This document shows positions 13,708-24,000 of a DNA stretch of 64,000 nucleotides, piece by piece. The notes below the pieces were generated by a model that was not told the origin of the DNA, did no database searches, and saw nothing but the letters and a program-made list of their open reading frames with translations. The first letter of the stretch is position 1. Every line of letters begins with the position of its first letter. The DNA is from Sphagnum compactum. Lineage: Eukaryota; Bryophyta; Sphagnopsida; Sphagnales. The stretch is taken from the NCBI GenBank assembly GCA_965153455.1, contig OZ234496.1, positions 6,023,207 through 6,087,206 on the forward strand, written 5' to 3'. A program made the translations under genes and the position numbers.

Positions 13708-13743
13708 AGAGCATTTTAGTAGCAAAATGCTCTACCAATCTAG
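13708..13743 (+). other. Perfect hairpin followed by CTAG-T
   Basis: AGAGCATTTT (13708-13717) pairs perfectly with AAAATGCTCT (13724-13733) around a 6-nt loop. Six bases later comes CTAG (13740-13743) followed by T. A hairpin a few bases before CTRR, with insertion before T, is the form of a Helitron 3' end. The stem is not GC-rich and no 5' end was found. Confidence 0.25.
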
Positions 13744-13849
13744 TTGAGGGCTATTGTCAACTACCCTTTCCTAGTGGATGAAATTGATTTGTTGACTGGA
13801 CAGGATGTCAATGGATGTTTAATTGCAATTTCAACTATGCTAGATATAT

Positions 13850-14190
13850 GTAGGTTGGAATGTTTGGCCAGTAGTGAGGTGACGTATTGCACAAGGAGTC
13901 AACCCAAAGTAAAGGATTAGTTGGAAAGTTAATTGTGTTGCAACTATGATGAGAAAAACATTTGGCCAATAGTGAGGTAATGCATGGTGATTTGATATGT
14001 TTAATGGATTAGTCGAATCATAGTAGGAAGTGAGTTGCAAGGTCAACAATATTGCCACTATGTTTGTGGAACGTTTGGGCCAGTAATGGGGTGACACATG
14101 GCACTTTTATAATTGACCATGTTGCAACTTTGATACATTAAATGGATGGCTAGTAATGAAATGACGCATGGCACACTCACGCTCTCATAA
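13850..14190. repeat. Degenerate tandem repeats
   Basis: Variants of TTTGGCCAGTAGTGAGGTGA recur at about 13861, 13961, 14072 and 14145, each followed by a GCATGG/ACATGGCAC-type sequence. Spacing is irregular (about 70-110 bp). Function is unknown; this may be the remains of a repeat-rich transposon end. Confidence 0.5.
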
Positions 14191-14785
14191 TAGGAGTTGA
14201 GCAATAGTAAAAATTTAGTTGATAGGTCGATTAAATTTTACAGTAATGCTAAGGTGTGAAGCGCGTCAACATAATTGTGAAAGGAGTCAAGCTTAAGTAC
14301 AAAGCTTGACTAATGTAGTGGGAGATAAATAAGTGAAAAGGTAAAGATTAGTTGAAAGGAAGTTAACATGTCTATTCTCTTTTGTCATTATAGTTGACAT
14401 TGAGTTGACCAATGGACTACAATGCAATTGGCATTAAGTTGAATCTTTATTGGAACGATTATAATATATGAACCATGTAAGTTAAACAAAAGTTGTAAAA
14501 TGAATTCACCAGTACATCTAGTTTGCATTCTTTTATTCAAACATCAACTAAAGGGAATTCAAGATGCAACACTCTTGACTCCTATAATTAGTTGTAAATA
14601 TGCGACTTCCTATTCTAGTTCACTTTCAATTTAGATTAGTAGCCTAGATTAACCATTGGAAGTGTGCAATTACAATAAAATCTATTATACTCCAATAGGG
14701 GGACAACTCCAAGGACTAAGATTCCACGCCCCTAATGATAAATTTCCATCAATAATGTCCTACAGCCATTGCACAAAGGTATTTA

Positions 14786-15297
14786 TATTGGAAACTACTT
14801 GAAAGCAAGGAAGAAATGAAACATTCAAGGTTCATAAAATGAAACAATTGTATTAACTAACAAGAATCACAAAGGTTGTATGCTTCAAATGCTACAATCA
14901 CAAAACTATGGCTTGCAACAACTAACAAGGGTTGATGATTCTATGTGCACTCAAAACCACGAAAGGAGAGAATGAAAGACTATTCAAAAACACTCTAATA
15001 TATACTATCTCCTAACCCTAAAGTAGCCGCCACTTAACCCTAACCCTAGCCGCCGCCTAACCCTAGCCGCCACCAAACACTAACCCTAGCCACCACCAAA
15101 CCCTAACCCTAGCCTCCGTCAAGCCCTAAGTAGCCTCCACTTCCAAACCCTAACCACCACTATTAAACTTCACCTAACTACCATAAGGATGTGAATACTA
15201 TTCATCCTTTTGATGAATGTTTCACACATTCATTAACATTTTGAATTAGAAATGAATAGTATTTCTAACACTCCCACTCTTTGATGTTTCTAATCCG
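14786..15297 (-). mobile_element. Copia 3' LTR with 27 bp of adjoining internal sequence
   Basis: LTR 14786-15270 in minus orientation (TATTGGAAAC...TTTCTAACA), then the reverse complement of the purine tract and of the last pol codons (15271-15297). The rest of this element is cut off by a plus-strand LTR starting at 15298, giving two LTR 5' ends facing each other 27 bp apart. The U3 array of CCCTAA and AGCCGCC motifs lies at about 15012-15135. Confidence 0.85.
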
Positions 15298-15440
15298 TGT
15301 TAGAAATACTATTCATTTTTAATTTCCAATGTTGATGAATGTGTGAAACTTTCATCAAAAGGATGAATAGTATTCACATCTTCATAGTAGTTAGGTTAAG
15401 TTAAATAGTGGTAGTTAGGGTTTGGAAGTGGAGGCTACTT

Positions 15441-17704
15441 TTGCGCCCTATTCCCCACAACAAAATGGTGTTGCAGAACTTGCCAATAGAACCATCATGG
15501 AATGTGCGAGAAGCATGATTCTTGCACAAGGGTTGGAACTTGAATTTTGGGGCGAAGCAGTGAACACGGCGGTGTACTTAAAAAATCGATGTCCAACCAA
15601 GGCTCTTGATTCCAAGACCCCTCAAGAAGCATGGAGTGGTAGGAAACCTGATGTGTCTCATTTGAGAGTCTTTGGTTATAAAGCCTTTGCACATGTCCCC
15701 GATGAGAAGAAGACCAAATTAGAGTCCAAGTCCATGCCTTGTGTGTTTTTAGGGTATTATGAAGGCACGAAGCATATCGTTTGATGTGTGTAGAAAATAA
15801 GAGAATCATCAAAAGTAGAGATGTCGTGTTCATTGAAAGGTTAATAGAAATAGGTGGTGTGGTCCATTCCAAGAAAGTAGAAAATGTAGTTGTGCATGAA
15901 ATTGTGAACAATGAAGTTGAAGGAGTAGAACCAAAGACCTTAAGTCAGGATACACCTTTGAATGAAACAAGAATGGAAGGTGTGCAAAGTGAAACCACGC
16001 CAAATTCTTCATCGGAAGAAGAATTTGTTGTTTCGAATGAACCGTCACAACATGTGTCAAAGGAAAAACCTCAAAGGCAACGAAGGGAATGGCCTCGGGA
16101 TTGGTGGATTGCTACCAAGGAGGTGGAACGTGCCACCGTTGCATTTTTGGAGGAGCCCCAAAATATTGAAGAAGCATTGACATGTGAAAATTCCAAGGAG
16201 TGGGAGTGCGCAATGCAAGAAGAATATAATTCACTCATGGCAAACAACACATGGACTTTAGTGCCACTTCCCGATGGTAGGAAACCCGTTTCTTGCAAAT
16301 GGGTGCTCGAAATCAAACAAGCCGCGAATGGGGAGGTGGAACGCTACAAGGCCAGATTAGTGGCAAGGGGTTTTACCCAAACCTACGGAGTGGATTACAA
16401 CGAAACCTTTGCACCCGTCGCAAAGTTTACATCTATACGTTGTATTCTTGCTTTGGCTCCCTTGGAAGACATGGAGATCCATCAAATGGACGTGAAAACT
16501 GCATTTTTCAATGGCAAGCTTGAGGACAAGATTTACATGGAACAACCTCAAGGGTTCGTGCACCAAGGAAGTGAACATCTTGTGTGTAAGCTTCACAAAT
16601 CCTTGTATGGTTTGAAACAATCTTCAAGGGCATGGAATCAAAAGTTAGATGTGTTTCTCAAAAGCATTAAATTTGTGAAGAGCGAAGCCGATCCTAGTGT
16701 GTATGTAGCACAAGTGGGAGATGTGAAGTTTTTCATTGTGGTCAATGTGGATGACCTCATTTTGGTTTGTAACGATCAAAACAAACTTTTGCAAATCAAA
16801 GAGGAGTTGAGTCAAAAGTTTGAAATGAAAGACCTCGGAGAGTTGCATTTGTTTTTGGGAATGGAGGTGGAAAGGAATCGTGATGAAAGACTCCTACGCA
16901 TCAACCAAATCAAATACCTCAAGGAAATATTGAAGCGTTTTCGAATAAGGGAATGTAAAGCCCATTGGAATTCCATTCGATCCCAAAGTGAAGTTACAAA
17001 GGAATCCCAATGGAAATGATGAATCAAAGGGATTTCGATATTAGCAAGTGGTTGGGTCCTTGTTGTATGCCATGTTGTGCACACGACCTGACTTGGCATA
17101 CCCAATAAGTGTGTTGAGTCAACACATGGCCAACCTTAGCGTGAAGCATTGGATGGCAGTGAAACGAATCTTTCGATATTTGCAAGGTACGTTGCAAATG
17201 AAATTATAATTCAGTGCATCACCATCCAAGGAAGTGCTTGAATATTGTGATGCGGATTGGGGTGGCGATCTTGAAGATAGGAGGTCCACCACAGGATTTG
17301 TTTTCAGCATCGGAGGTGGAGCCATCTCTTAGAGTAACAAACGACAACCTACAATAGCGTTGTCCACTACGGAGGTGGAGTACATGGCGAACACGCAAGC
17401 CACAAAAGAAGCCATATGGATAACAAAATTGATGATGGATTTAGGATACATGAGGGAGAAGAGAATGATGGTGATTCGATTCGACAATCAAGGTGCAATA
17501 TCATTAACCAAAAATCCCACTCACCATGCACGAACAAAACACATAAATGTACAACATCATTTTGTTCGAGAACGAGTTGAAAATGGAGAAGTTCGATTTG
17601 AATATTGTCCAACGGAACACATGGTGGCGGATGTCCTTACCAAGGCATTATCCCAAGAACGACATCATAAGTTGATAACCATGTTCGGATTAGAAACATC
17701 ATAG
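15441..17704 (+). pseudogene. Copia pol pseudogene (integrase C-part, reverse transcriptase, RNase H)
   Basis: The order is integrase C-terminal half (APYSPQQNGVAE..., NRCPTKALDSKTPQEAW, VFLGYYEGTK), a charged linker, reverse transcriptase from about 16200 (CKWVLEIKQ, RLVARGFTQTYGVDYNETFA, HQMDVKTAFFNGKLED, LYGLKQS) and RNase H from about 17240 (YCDADWGGD, TTEVEYMA, DNQGAI, KHINVQHHF). It is broken by a frameshift near 15780, a frameshift near 16960 leading to a stop at 17019, and stops near 17207 and 17331. The catalytic YVDD motif reads NVDD at about 16744-16755. It cannot encode working enzymes. Confidence 0.95.
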
Positions 17705-17845
17705 AGTGGGAGTGTTAGAAATACTATTCGTTTTTACTTCATAATGCTAATGAACGTGTGAAACATTCATCAAAAGGATGAATAGTATTCACATCCTTAT
17801 AGTAATTAGGTTAAGTTAAATAGTGGTGGTTAGGGTTTGGAAGTG

Positions 17846-17992
17846 GAACCTACTTAGGGCTTGGCGGCGGCTAGGGTTAGGGTTAGGTGGTGGCTAGGGT
17901 TAGGGTTAGGCGGCGGCTAGGGTTAGGGTTTGGTGGCGTCTAGGGTTAGGCGGCGATTAGGATTAGGGTTAAGTGGCGGCTACTTTAGGGTT
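17846..17992 (+). promoter_or_regulatory. U3 array of telomere-like and GCC-box motifs
   Basis: Repeated GGCGGCTAGGGTTAGGG-type units end with GTGGCGGCTACTTTAGGGTTA, then a TATATATT stretch near 18002. GGCGGCT is the reverse complement of the GCC-box core AGCCGCC known to bind ERF factors. Equivalent arrays lie in every fuller LTR of the family. The role in transcription is inferred from position upstream of the TATA-like element. Confidence 0.6.
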
Positions 17993-18220
17993 ACGAGATA
18001 GTATATATTAGAGTGTATTTAAGTAGTATTTCATCCTCTCCTTTCGTGGTTTTGAGTGCACATAGAATCATCAACCCTTGTTAGTTGTTGCAAGCCATAG
18101 TTTTGTGATCGTAACATTTGAAGCATACAACCTTTGTGATTCTTGTTAGTTATTACAATTGTTCCATTTTACGAACCTTGAGTGTTTCATTTCTTCCTTG
18201 CTTTCAAGTTGTTTCCAATA

Positions 18221-18234
18221 GGTTATGGGCCCAC
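18221..18234 (+). other. Primer-binding site, half tRNA-iMet type
   Basis: GGTTATGGGCCCAC follows the LTR end CCAATA with no gap. All 14 bases complement the anticodon arm of plant initiator tRNA-Met. Confidence 0.75.
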
Positions 18235-18518
18235 ACCAAGTAACAGAAAGGACATTGTGTTACAACAAGAAATAGTTAAGGGTTTAGCTTGTATGTTATA
18301 GAAAGGGAGAATCCTTTGAGGGAAGGTTTTTAATTTGCAAGGCTGCAAAGAGAGTGGGAGTCCATTTCCAAGTGAGTGGGAGGTGTAAAAGAGATTTCTT
18401 CAAAGTGTTGTAAGTTTTTCAAGTCTGGAAAACTTGTTTTTCAAGTTTGAGAAAACGTCTGGAAGAGAATTCTTCAAGTTCTAGAAAGTGTGTGGAAGAA
18501 AATTTTTCAAGTTTGAAA
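18235..18518 (+). mobile_element. Truncated Copia leader
   Basis: This is the plus-strand counterpart of the leaders at 850-1418 and 26075-26685: same order of motifs, including AAGTGAGTGGGAGGTG and repeats of TTCAAGTTTGAGAAA and GTGTGGAAGA. It is interrupted at 18519 by the LTR of a minus-strand copy. The rest of its element is not seen. Confidence 0.75.
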
Positions 18519-20418
18519 TAATGGAAACAACTTGAAAGCAAGCAAGAAATGAAACACTCAAGGTTCATAAAATGAAACAATTGTATTAACTAACAAGAAT
18601 CACAAAGGTTGTATGCTTCAAATGTTACAATCACAAAATTTTGGCTTGCAACAACTAACAAGGCTTGATGATTTTATGTGCACTCAAAACCACGAAAGGA
18701 GAGAATGAAAGACTACTAAAAAACACTCCAATATATACTATTTTCTAACCCTAAAGTAGCCGCCACTTAACCCTAACCCTAGCCGCCACCAAACACTAAC
18801 CCTAGCCGCCACCAAACCCTTACCCTAGCCGCCACCAAACCCTTACCCTAGCCGCCGCCAAGCCCTAAATAGCCTTCACTTCCAAACCCTAACCACCACT
18901 ATTTAACTTAACCTAATTACTATAACAATGTGAATACTATTCATCCTTTTGATGAATGTTTCACACATTCATTAATATTATGAATTAGAAACGAATAGTA
19001 TTTCTAACACTCCCACTCTATGATGTTTCTAATTCGAACATGGTTATCAACTTATGATGTCGTTCTTTCAATAATCCCTTGGTAAGGACATCCGCCACCA
19101 TGTGTTCCATTGGACAATATTCAAATCGCTTGTTGATATGGAAATCCCTTCGATTCATCATTTCCATTGGGATTCCTTTGTAACATCACTTTGGGATCGA
19201 ATGGAACTCCAATGCGCTCACATACTATACGAAAACGCTTCAATATTTCCTTGAGGTATTTGATTTGGTTGATGCGTAGGGGTCGTTCATCACGATTCCT
19301 TTCCACCTCCATTCCCAAAAAGAAATGCAACTCCCCACGGTCCTTCATTTCAAACTTTTGACTCAACTCCTCTTTGATTTGCAAAAGTTTGTTTTGATCG
19401 TTGCAAACAAAAATGAAGTCATCCACATAGACCAATAATGAAAAATTTCACATCTCCCACTTGTGCAACATACACACTAGGATCGGCCTCACTCTTCATA
19501 AATTCAATGCTTTTGAGAAACGCATCTAACTTTTGATTCCATGCCCTTGGAGATTGTTTCAAACCATACAAGGATTTGTGAAGCTTACATACAAGATGTT
19601 CACCTCCTTGGTGCACGAACCTTTGAAGTTGCTCCATGTAAATCTCCTCTTCAAGCTCGCCACACATTTTTTCAAACTTGAAGAACTTTCTTCCAGTCAC
19701 TTTAAACTTTCAACGAATTAAAGAACTCTCTTCCACACACTTTCTCAAACTTGAAAAACAAGTTTCCCACACTTGAAAAACTTACAACACTTTGAAGAAA
19801 TCTCTTCCACACCTCCCAGTCACTTAGAAATGGACTCCCACTCTCTTTGCAACCTTGCAAACTAAAAAACCTTCCTTCAAAGGATTCTCCCTTTTATACC
19901 ATACAAGCTAAACCCTTAACTACTTCTTGTTGTAACACAATGTACTTTCTCTTGTTTGGTGTGGGCCCACAACCTATTGGAAACAACTTGAAAGCAAGCA
20001 AGAAATGAAACACTCAAGGTTCATAAAATGGAACAATTGTATTAACTAACAAGAATCACAAAGGTTGTATGCTTCAAATGTTATAATCACAAAATTATGG
20101 CTTGCAACAACTAACAAGGCTTGATGATTCTATGTGCACTCAAAACCACGAAAGGAGAGAATGAAAGACTACTCAAAAACACTCCAATATATACTATCTC
20201 CTAACCCTAAAGTAGCCGCCACTTAACCCTAACCCTAGCCGCCACCAAACCCTAACCCTAGCCACCGCTAAGCCTAAGTAGCTTCCACTTCCAGACCCTA
20301 ACCACCACTATTTAACTTAACCTAACTACTATAAGGATGTGAATACTATTCATCCTTTTGATGAATGTTTCACACATTCATTAACATTATGAATTAGAAA
20401 CGAATAGTATTTCTAACA
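18519..20418 (-). mobile_element. Copia element, strongly deleted derivative
   Basis: The 5' LTR is 20418-19975 and the 3' LTR 19009-18519, both in minus orientation. Between them remain a primer site (19974-19961), leader repeats (to about 19665), a reverse transcriptase core (about 19660-19130, with LEEEIYMEQLQRFVHQGGEH, LYGLKQSPRAWNQKLDAF and YVDD) and the last 40 codons of RNase H (about 19128-19010). Two deletions are clear: leader to mid-RT at about 19665, removing gag, protease and integrase; and RT end to RNase H end at about 19129. A frameshift lies near 19435. The outer flanks (TGAAA and TAAAC) do not match. Confidence 0.9.
19961..19974 (-). other. Primer-binding site, half tRNA-iMet type (one mismatch)
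   Basis: The minus strand reads GGTTGTGGGCCCAC, one transition away from the GGTTATGGGCCCAC of the other copies, directly beside the LTR end at 19975. Confidence 0.65.
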
Positions 20419-21554
20419 TAAACCACAATGCGCAACAAAAAAGGCAGTCATTTGCTATAGTTGGCTATAATGTGAAATCTTGGAAATGCAAGATCAACCT
20501 TTCCTAGCTACCAAAATCAAGGAGACAATTATCATCAAGAGCATCTTCACCATTGTCAATGTTTTGAGTTTTACCTAAATCAAAGTATGCTACTTCTTAA
20601 ATTCATTGTTTTCTTTGAGGACACTGTCATAATTGAAAGGCTTGATCCCTTGGGCCTCCTCAAGAAGTTTTTGTAACTTTTCATTAGAAGCCATCTACCT
20701 CTATAAATTTTTGTCCATTTTTGCATGCTTATGATTAGATTGCCTTTGTACTTCATTCTTGGGTTGATATACATTACTAATGTCCACTCTGAACTCCTTT
20801 AACTCCTTATGTTGTTTCAAAAGAGTCTACTCCATATTCTTATAGTCTCTCTGAAATTTATTGTGCTTTACATTCAGAAAATCCTTCTCTATCTTCAACT
20901 TCCAGTAATTAACATCTCTTTACTTCAAAGTTACTTGCAAAGAATCCTTATCTACTCTAATGTTCTCCATATCCTTGTTGTGCTTTTCCATGTTGTTAAT
21001 CTTCTATCTGGCTATTTGTAGTTTTGCCAAAACCTCACTTTTCTCATTCTTCTTGACTTGCAACTCTACTTTGAGCTCCTTTTCCAAAGCCCCTTGCAGA
21101 TTTTGAACAAATATGTCCTCCTTTATTATCTACTTATTTTTATTTCTAGATTAAAAAGTTTAAGCAAAATATTAGTCATTTGTACATTGTATTCTATTTA
21201 TTGTTGAAACATAGTAGCAATTCTCCTATGTTCATCCAAGTCTACTTCTAGCCCTTGTACAAACTTTGGTGTATGAAACCTAGGAGTCTATCCCCTTGAG
21301 CTAGTACCTGAAGAGCCTAGACTTTTGTGTGTAGTCCAGATTTCTACAAATTATTTGTTCTTGTTAAAGAACTTAATCTTGAAGGTAAAATACTTTCATT
21401 ATTATGTGGTACTGGAACAGATTGTTGTACTTCTAGTGGATCTAGGTCCAGGTTTGGTATCTTTTCATTTGTTGCTTGTTGAACTTGAGATTCTAGTTCC
21501 TTCTTGGGCCATCTCTGGTGTGCTGCCCATCCGATCTCTGCTCCTACTTGAGAG
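20419..21554 (-). pseudogene. Inverted partial copy of the gag-like coiled-coil frame
   Basis: Read on the minus strand it matches 28.93-29.95 kb in order: TPKFVQGLEVDLDEHRR near 21240, LQGALEKELKVE, AKLQIARQKINN, a DSLQV segment, YQPKNEVQRQ near 20740, and KPFNYDSVLKENNEFKK near 20630. Stops are common, often TAG or TAA where the other copy has glutamine. It ends at 20418 against a Copia LTR and at 21554 where the Gypsy-like LTR starts. The glutamate/lysine/glutamine-rich heptad-like composition suggests a coiled coil. It could be a remnant of a second element of the same family. Confidence 0.7.
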
Positions 21555-21984
21555 TGTTAAGGGAGTAGTTACTTGCGATAATTGTTAGTTAGTATATTTC
21601 TATTTACTTAGTTACTATTTTAGGAATTATTAGCTAGATTACATAGTTTTTATCTCCATTTGAATTCAAATAGAATATAAGATTGTTTTTTTTAGGTATA
21701 TCTTTTGGAGAAAAGAAAGAGATGAGAGATCATTGTACCATTCTAGAACATGGAACTTTAATGAAGTATGAGAGAAATGTGTTTTGATATTTGGAAAAAC
21801 TTTGTTTTCATAATCAAATTTGTTATTTTGATGTTTTTTTATTATCATACTTTCATTACTAATTTTTAATTCTGAAATTAGTTCTAAGTAGATCAAAATG
21901 ACTAGATTGTGTTAGTATTAGTTGTATTGTATTTCGATCCAAATTCTAGACTAGAATATAAGATTATAGATTTTGTATTTACCA
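21555..21984 (+). mobile_element. Probable 5' LTR of a decayed Ty3/Gypsy-like element
   Basis: It starts TGTTAAGGGAGTAGTT and ends TTTACCA, followed by TTTGGCAACCATCCCAGGG. That resembles the Gypsy primer site TGGCGCCGTTGCCGGGG (Athila/Tat style) with several G-to-A or C-to-T changes. The internal sequence is AT-rich and typical of a plant LTR. No second LTR copy was recognised in the window, so the 3' half of the element is missing or too diverged. Confidence 0.45.
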
Positions 21985-22387
21985 TTTGGCAACCATCCCA
22001 GGGTTTGAATTCAAAGTGAATTTCAAATGTTGTTTATGTCTTATTGCTAATTTTTTTGTTTTATAGATAGATAATGAACTTCAATTTCGTTTTCTGCATT
22101 TTGTTTCAAATTTTGATCATAATTTTTTTGTTTAGGAAGCAGATCTAAGCAGAATAGTTAACTATGAGGATTTTGTTCTAATGCAAAAGTTTGTTTAGAT
22201 TTGAATTAGGATGTGGAGAGATGGAAATAAAATTATAATTAGAAGACGGAGGAGACAATTAGATTAGGTTGTATTACATGAACAAGTGGAAAATGGTGCT
22301 ACCATTAGCAACAATTTGAATGCAGATAAGGTAGATTAACAATTTAAAATGCCTAGAAGAGTTTCTCGAATAGATTAGAAACATCCA

Positions 22388-22878
22388 TGTTAGAAATATT
22401 ATTCGTTTCTAATTCCCAATGTTGATGAATGTGTTAAACATTCATCAAAAGGATGAATAGTATTCACATCCTTGTAATACTTAGGTTAGGGTTTAGAAGT
22501 GGAGACTACTTAGGGTTTGGCGGCGGCTAGGGTTAGGGTTTGGTGGCGGCTAGGGTTAGGCGGCGACTAGGGTTAGGGTTTGGTGGCGGCTAGGGTTAGG
22601 GTTTGGCAGCGGCTAGGTTAGGGTTAAGTGGCGGCTACTTTAGGGTTAGGAGATAGTATATAATGGAGTGGTTTTGAGTTGTCTTTCATTCTCTCCTTTC
22701 ATGGTTTTTGAGTGCACATAGAACCTTCAAGCTTTGTTAGTTGTTGCAAGCCATAGTTTTGTGATTGTAGCATTTGAAGCATACAACCTTTGTAATCTTC
22801 TTGTTAGTTAATATAATTGTTCCATTTCATGAACCTTGAAACTTTCATTTCTTGCTTGTTTTCAAGTTGTTTCCAATA
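22388..22878 (+). mobile_element. Copia solo LTR with perfect target duplication
   Basis: TGTTAGAAATATT...TTTCCAATA, 491 bp, flanked by ATCCA at 22383-22387 and 22879-22883. No internal sequence adjoins either end, so it arose by LTR-LTR recombination. It fixes the element ends as TG...TA. The U3 array lies at about 22510-22645. Confidence 0.93.
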
Positions 22879-24000
22879 ATCCATGGACAGAAGAGAGACC
22901 TACAAGCCACAGAATGCCTCAAGCAACACCGATTATTCCTCATGAAGGCAAATTGGTGAAGCACAGAAGCACAACAAACCTACAAAAGAGAAGAACATTA
23001 TATTGAAAATCCAGACTTACAGGTTGAGTTTATATGAAGGAGTCGAGAATCTGAACCTCAACAAAAAGATGTGTTAAAATCAACAGATTTGATGCAGCAA
23101 CATGATTTTGATGTTCTGATTCAAGAAGAACAACATAGACTTAACAGGTCAAAAAGGGAGGAAGTGGTACAAAGGTACAGATTTGCTTCACCTCCTTATT
23201 ATTGGGAAGGCCAGGAGAATCAAGAGTTTGAACAAAGAGCTTAGAATTTTGAACCACCGATATATTATGTTGTTGAACAAGAAGTCGCAACTCAGAGTAT
23301 CATAATATCCAAAGGAGTTGAGCCGGTACTTGTAACTAGATAAGAAAGTATTGTCTTTTCAAAAGCAAAACCAATAGTAGTAGAAGCTGTTTCTGTGGCT
23401 ATAAGAGTGAGGTATAGTGAACCCAAAGTTAATCAACAAAATGGTAGCATTAATAGTGGAGTTCCAAGGGATTGGAGTAGAGGAATTCATAGTGTCAATA
23501 GAGTTCGGAAACCAAATTCTCCACAATGCACATACTTATTGGAAACAACTTGAAAACAAGCAAGAAATGAAACACTCAAAGTTCATGAAATGGAACAATT
23601 ATATTAACTAACAAAAATCACACAGGTTGTATGCTTCAAATGCTACAATCACAAAGGCTTGCAACAACTAACAAAGCTTCAAGGTTCTATGTGCACTCAA
23701 AAACATGAAAGGAGAGCATGAAAGACTCCTCAAAACCACTCCAATATATACTATCTCCTAACCCTAAAGTAGCCGTCACTTAGCCCTAACCTAGCCGCCG
23801 CCTAACCCTAGCCGCCACCAAACCTTAACCCTAGCCGCCGCCAAGCCCTAAGTAGCCTCCACTTCCAAACCCTAACTACCACTATTTAAGTTAACCTAAC
23901 TACTATAAGGATGTGAATACTATTCATCCATTTGATGAATGTTTCACACATTCATCAACATTGGGAATTAGAAACGAATAGTATTTCTAACACTCCCACT

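Larger units (their letters stand above)
6751..14785. other. AT-rich spacer with scattered minor repeats
   Basis: No gene could be supported. Visible items are homopolymer C tracts (about 7722 and 13491), a hairpin at 13708-13733, degenerate tandem repeats at 13850-14190, and a stretch open on both strands at 9870-10344. A minus-strand frame at 11766-11978 has a weak Cys/His pattern but no confirmable domain. Confidence 0.5.
15298..18220 (+). mobile_element. Copia element, internally deleted
   Basis: The first 143 bp of an LTR (15298-15440) is fused directly to the middle of integrase. The rest of the 5' LTR, primer site, leader, gag, protease and the integrase N-terminus are gone. Pol then runs 15441-17704, followed by the purine tract GAGTGGGAG and a complete 508-bp LTR (17713-18220). 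That LTR is followed by the primer site and leader of a further copy (18221-18518), so it was both the 3' LTR of one unit and the 5' LTR of another. This suggests unequal recombination between tandem copies. No 5-bp target duplication was found at the outer ends. Confidence 0.9.

Noticed and set aside
15012-15135. Interstitial telomere from chromosome fusion
   Set aside because: The CCCTAA motifs are part of a 23-bp unit repeated in every LTR of the Copia family.
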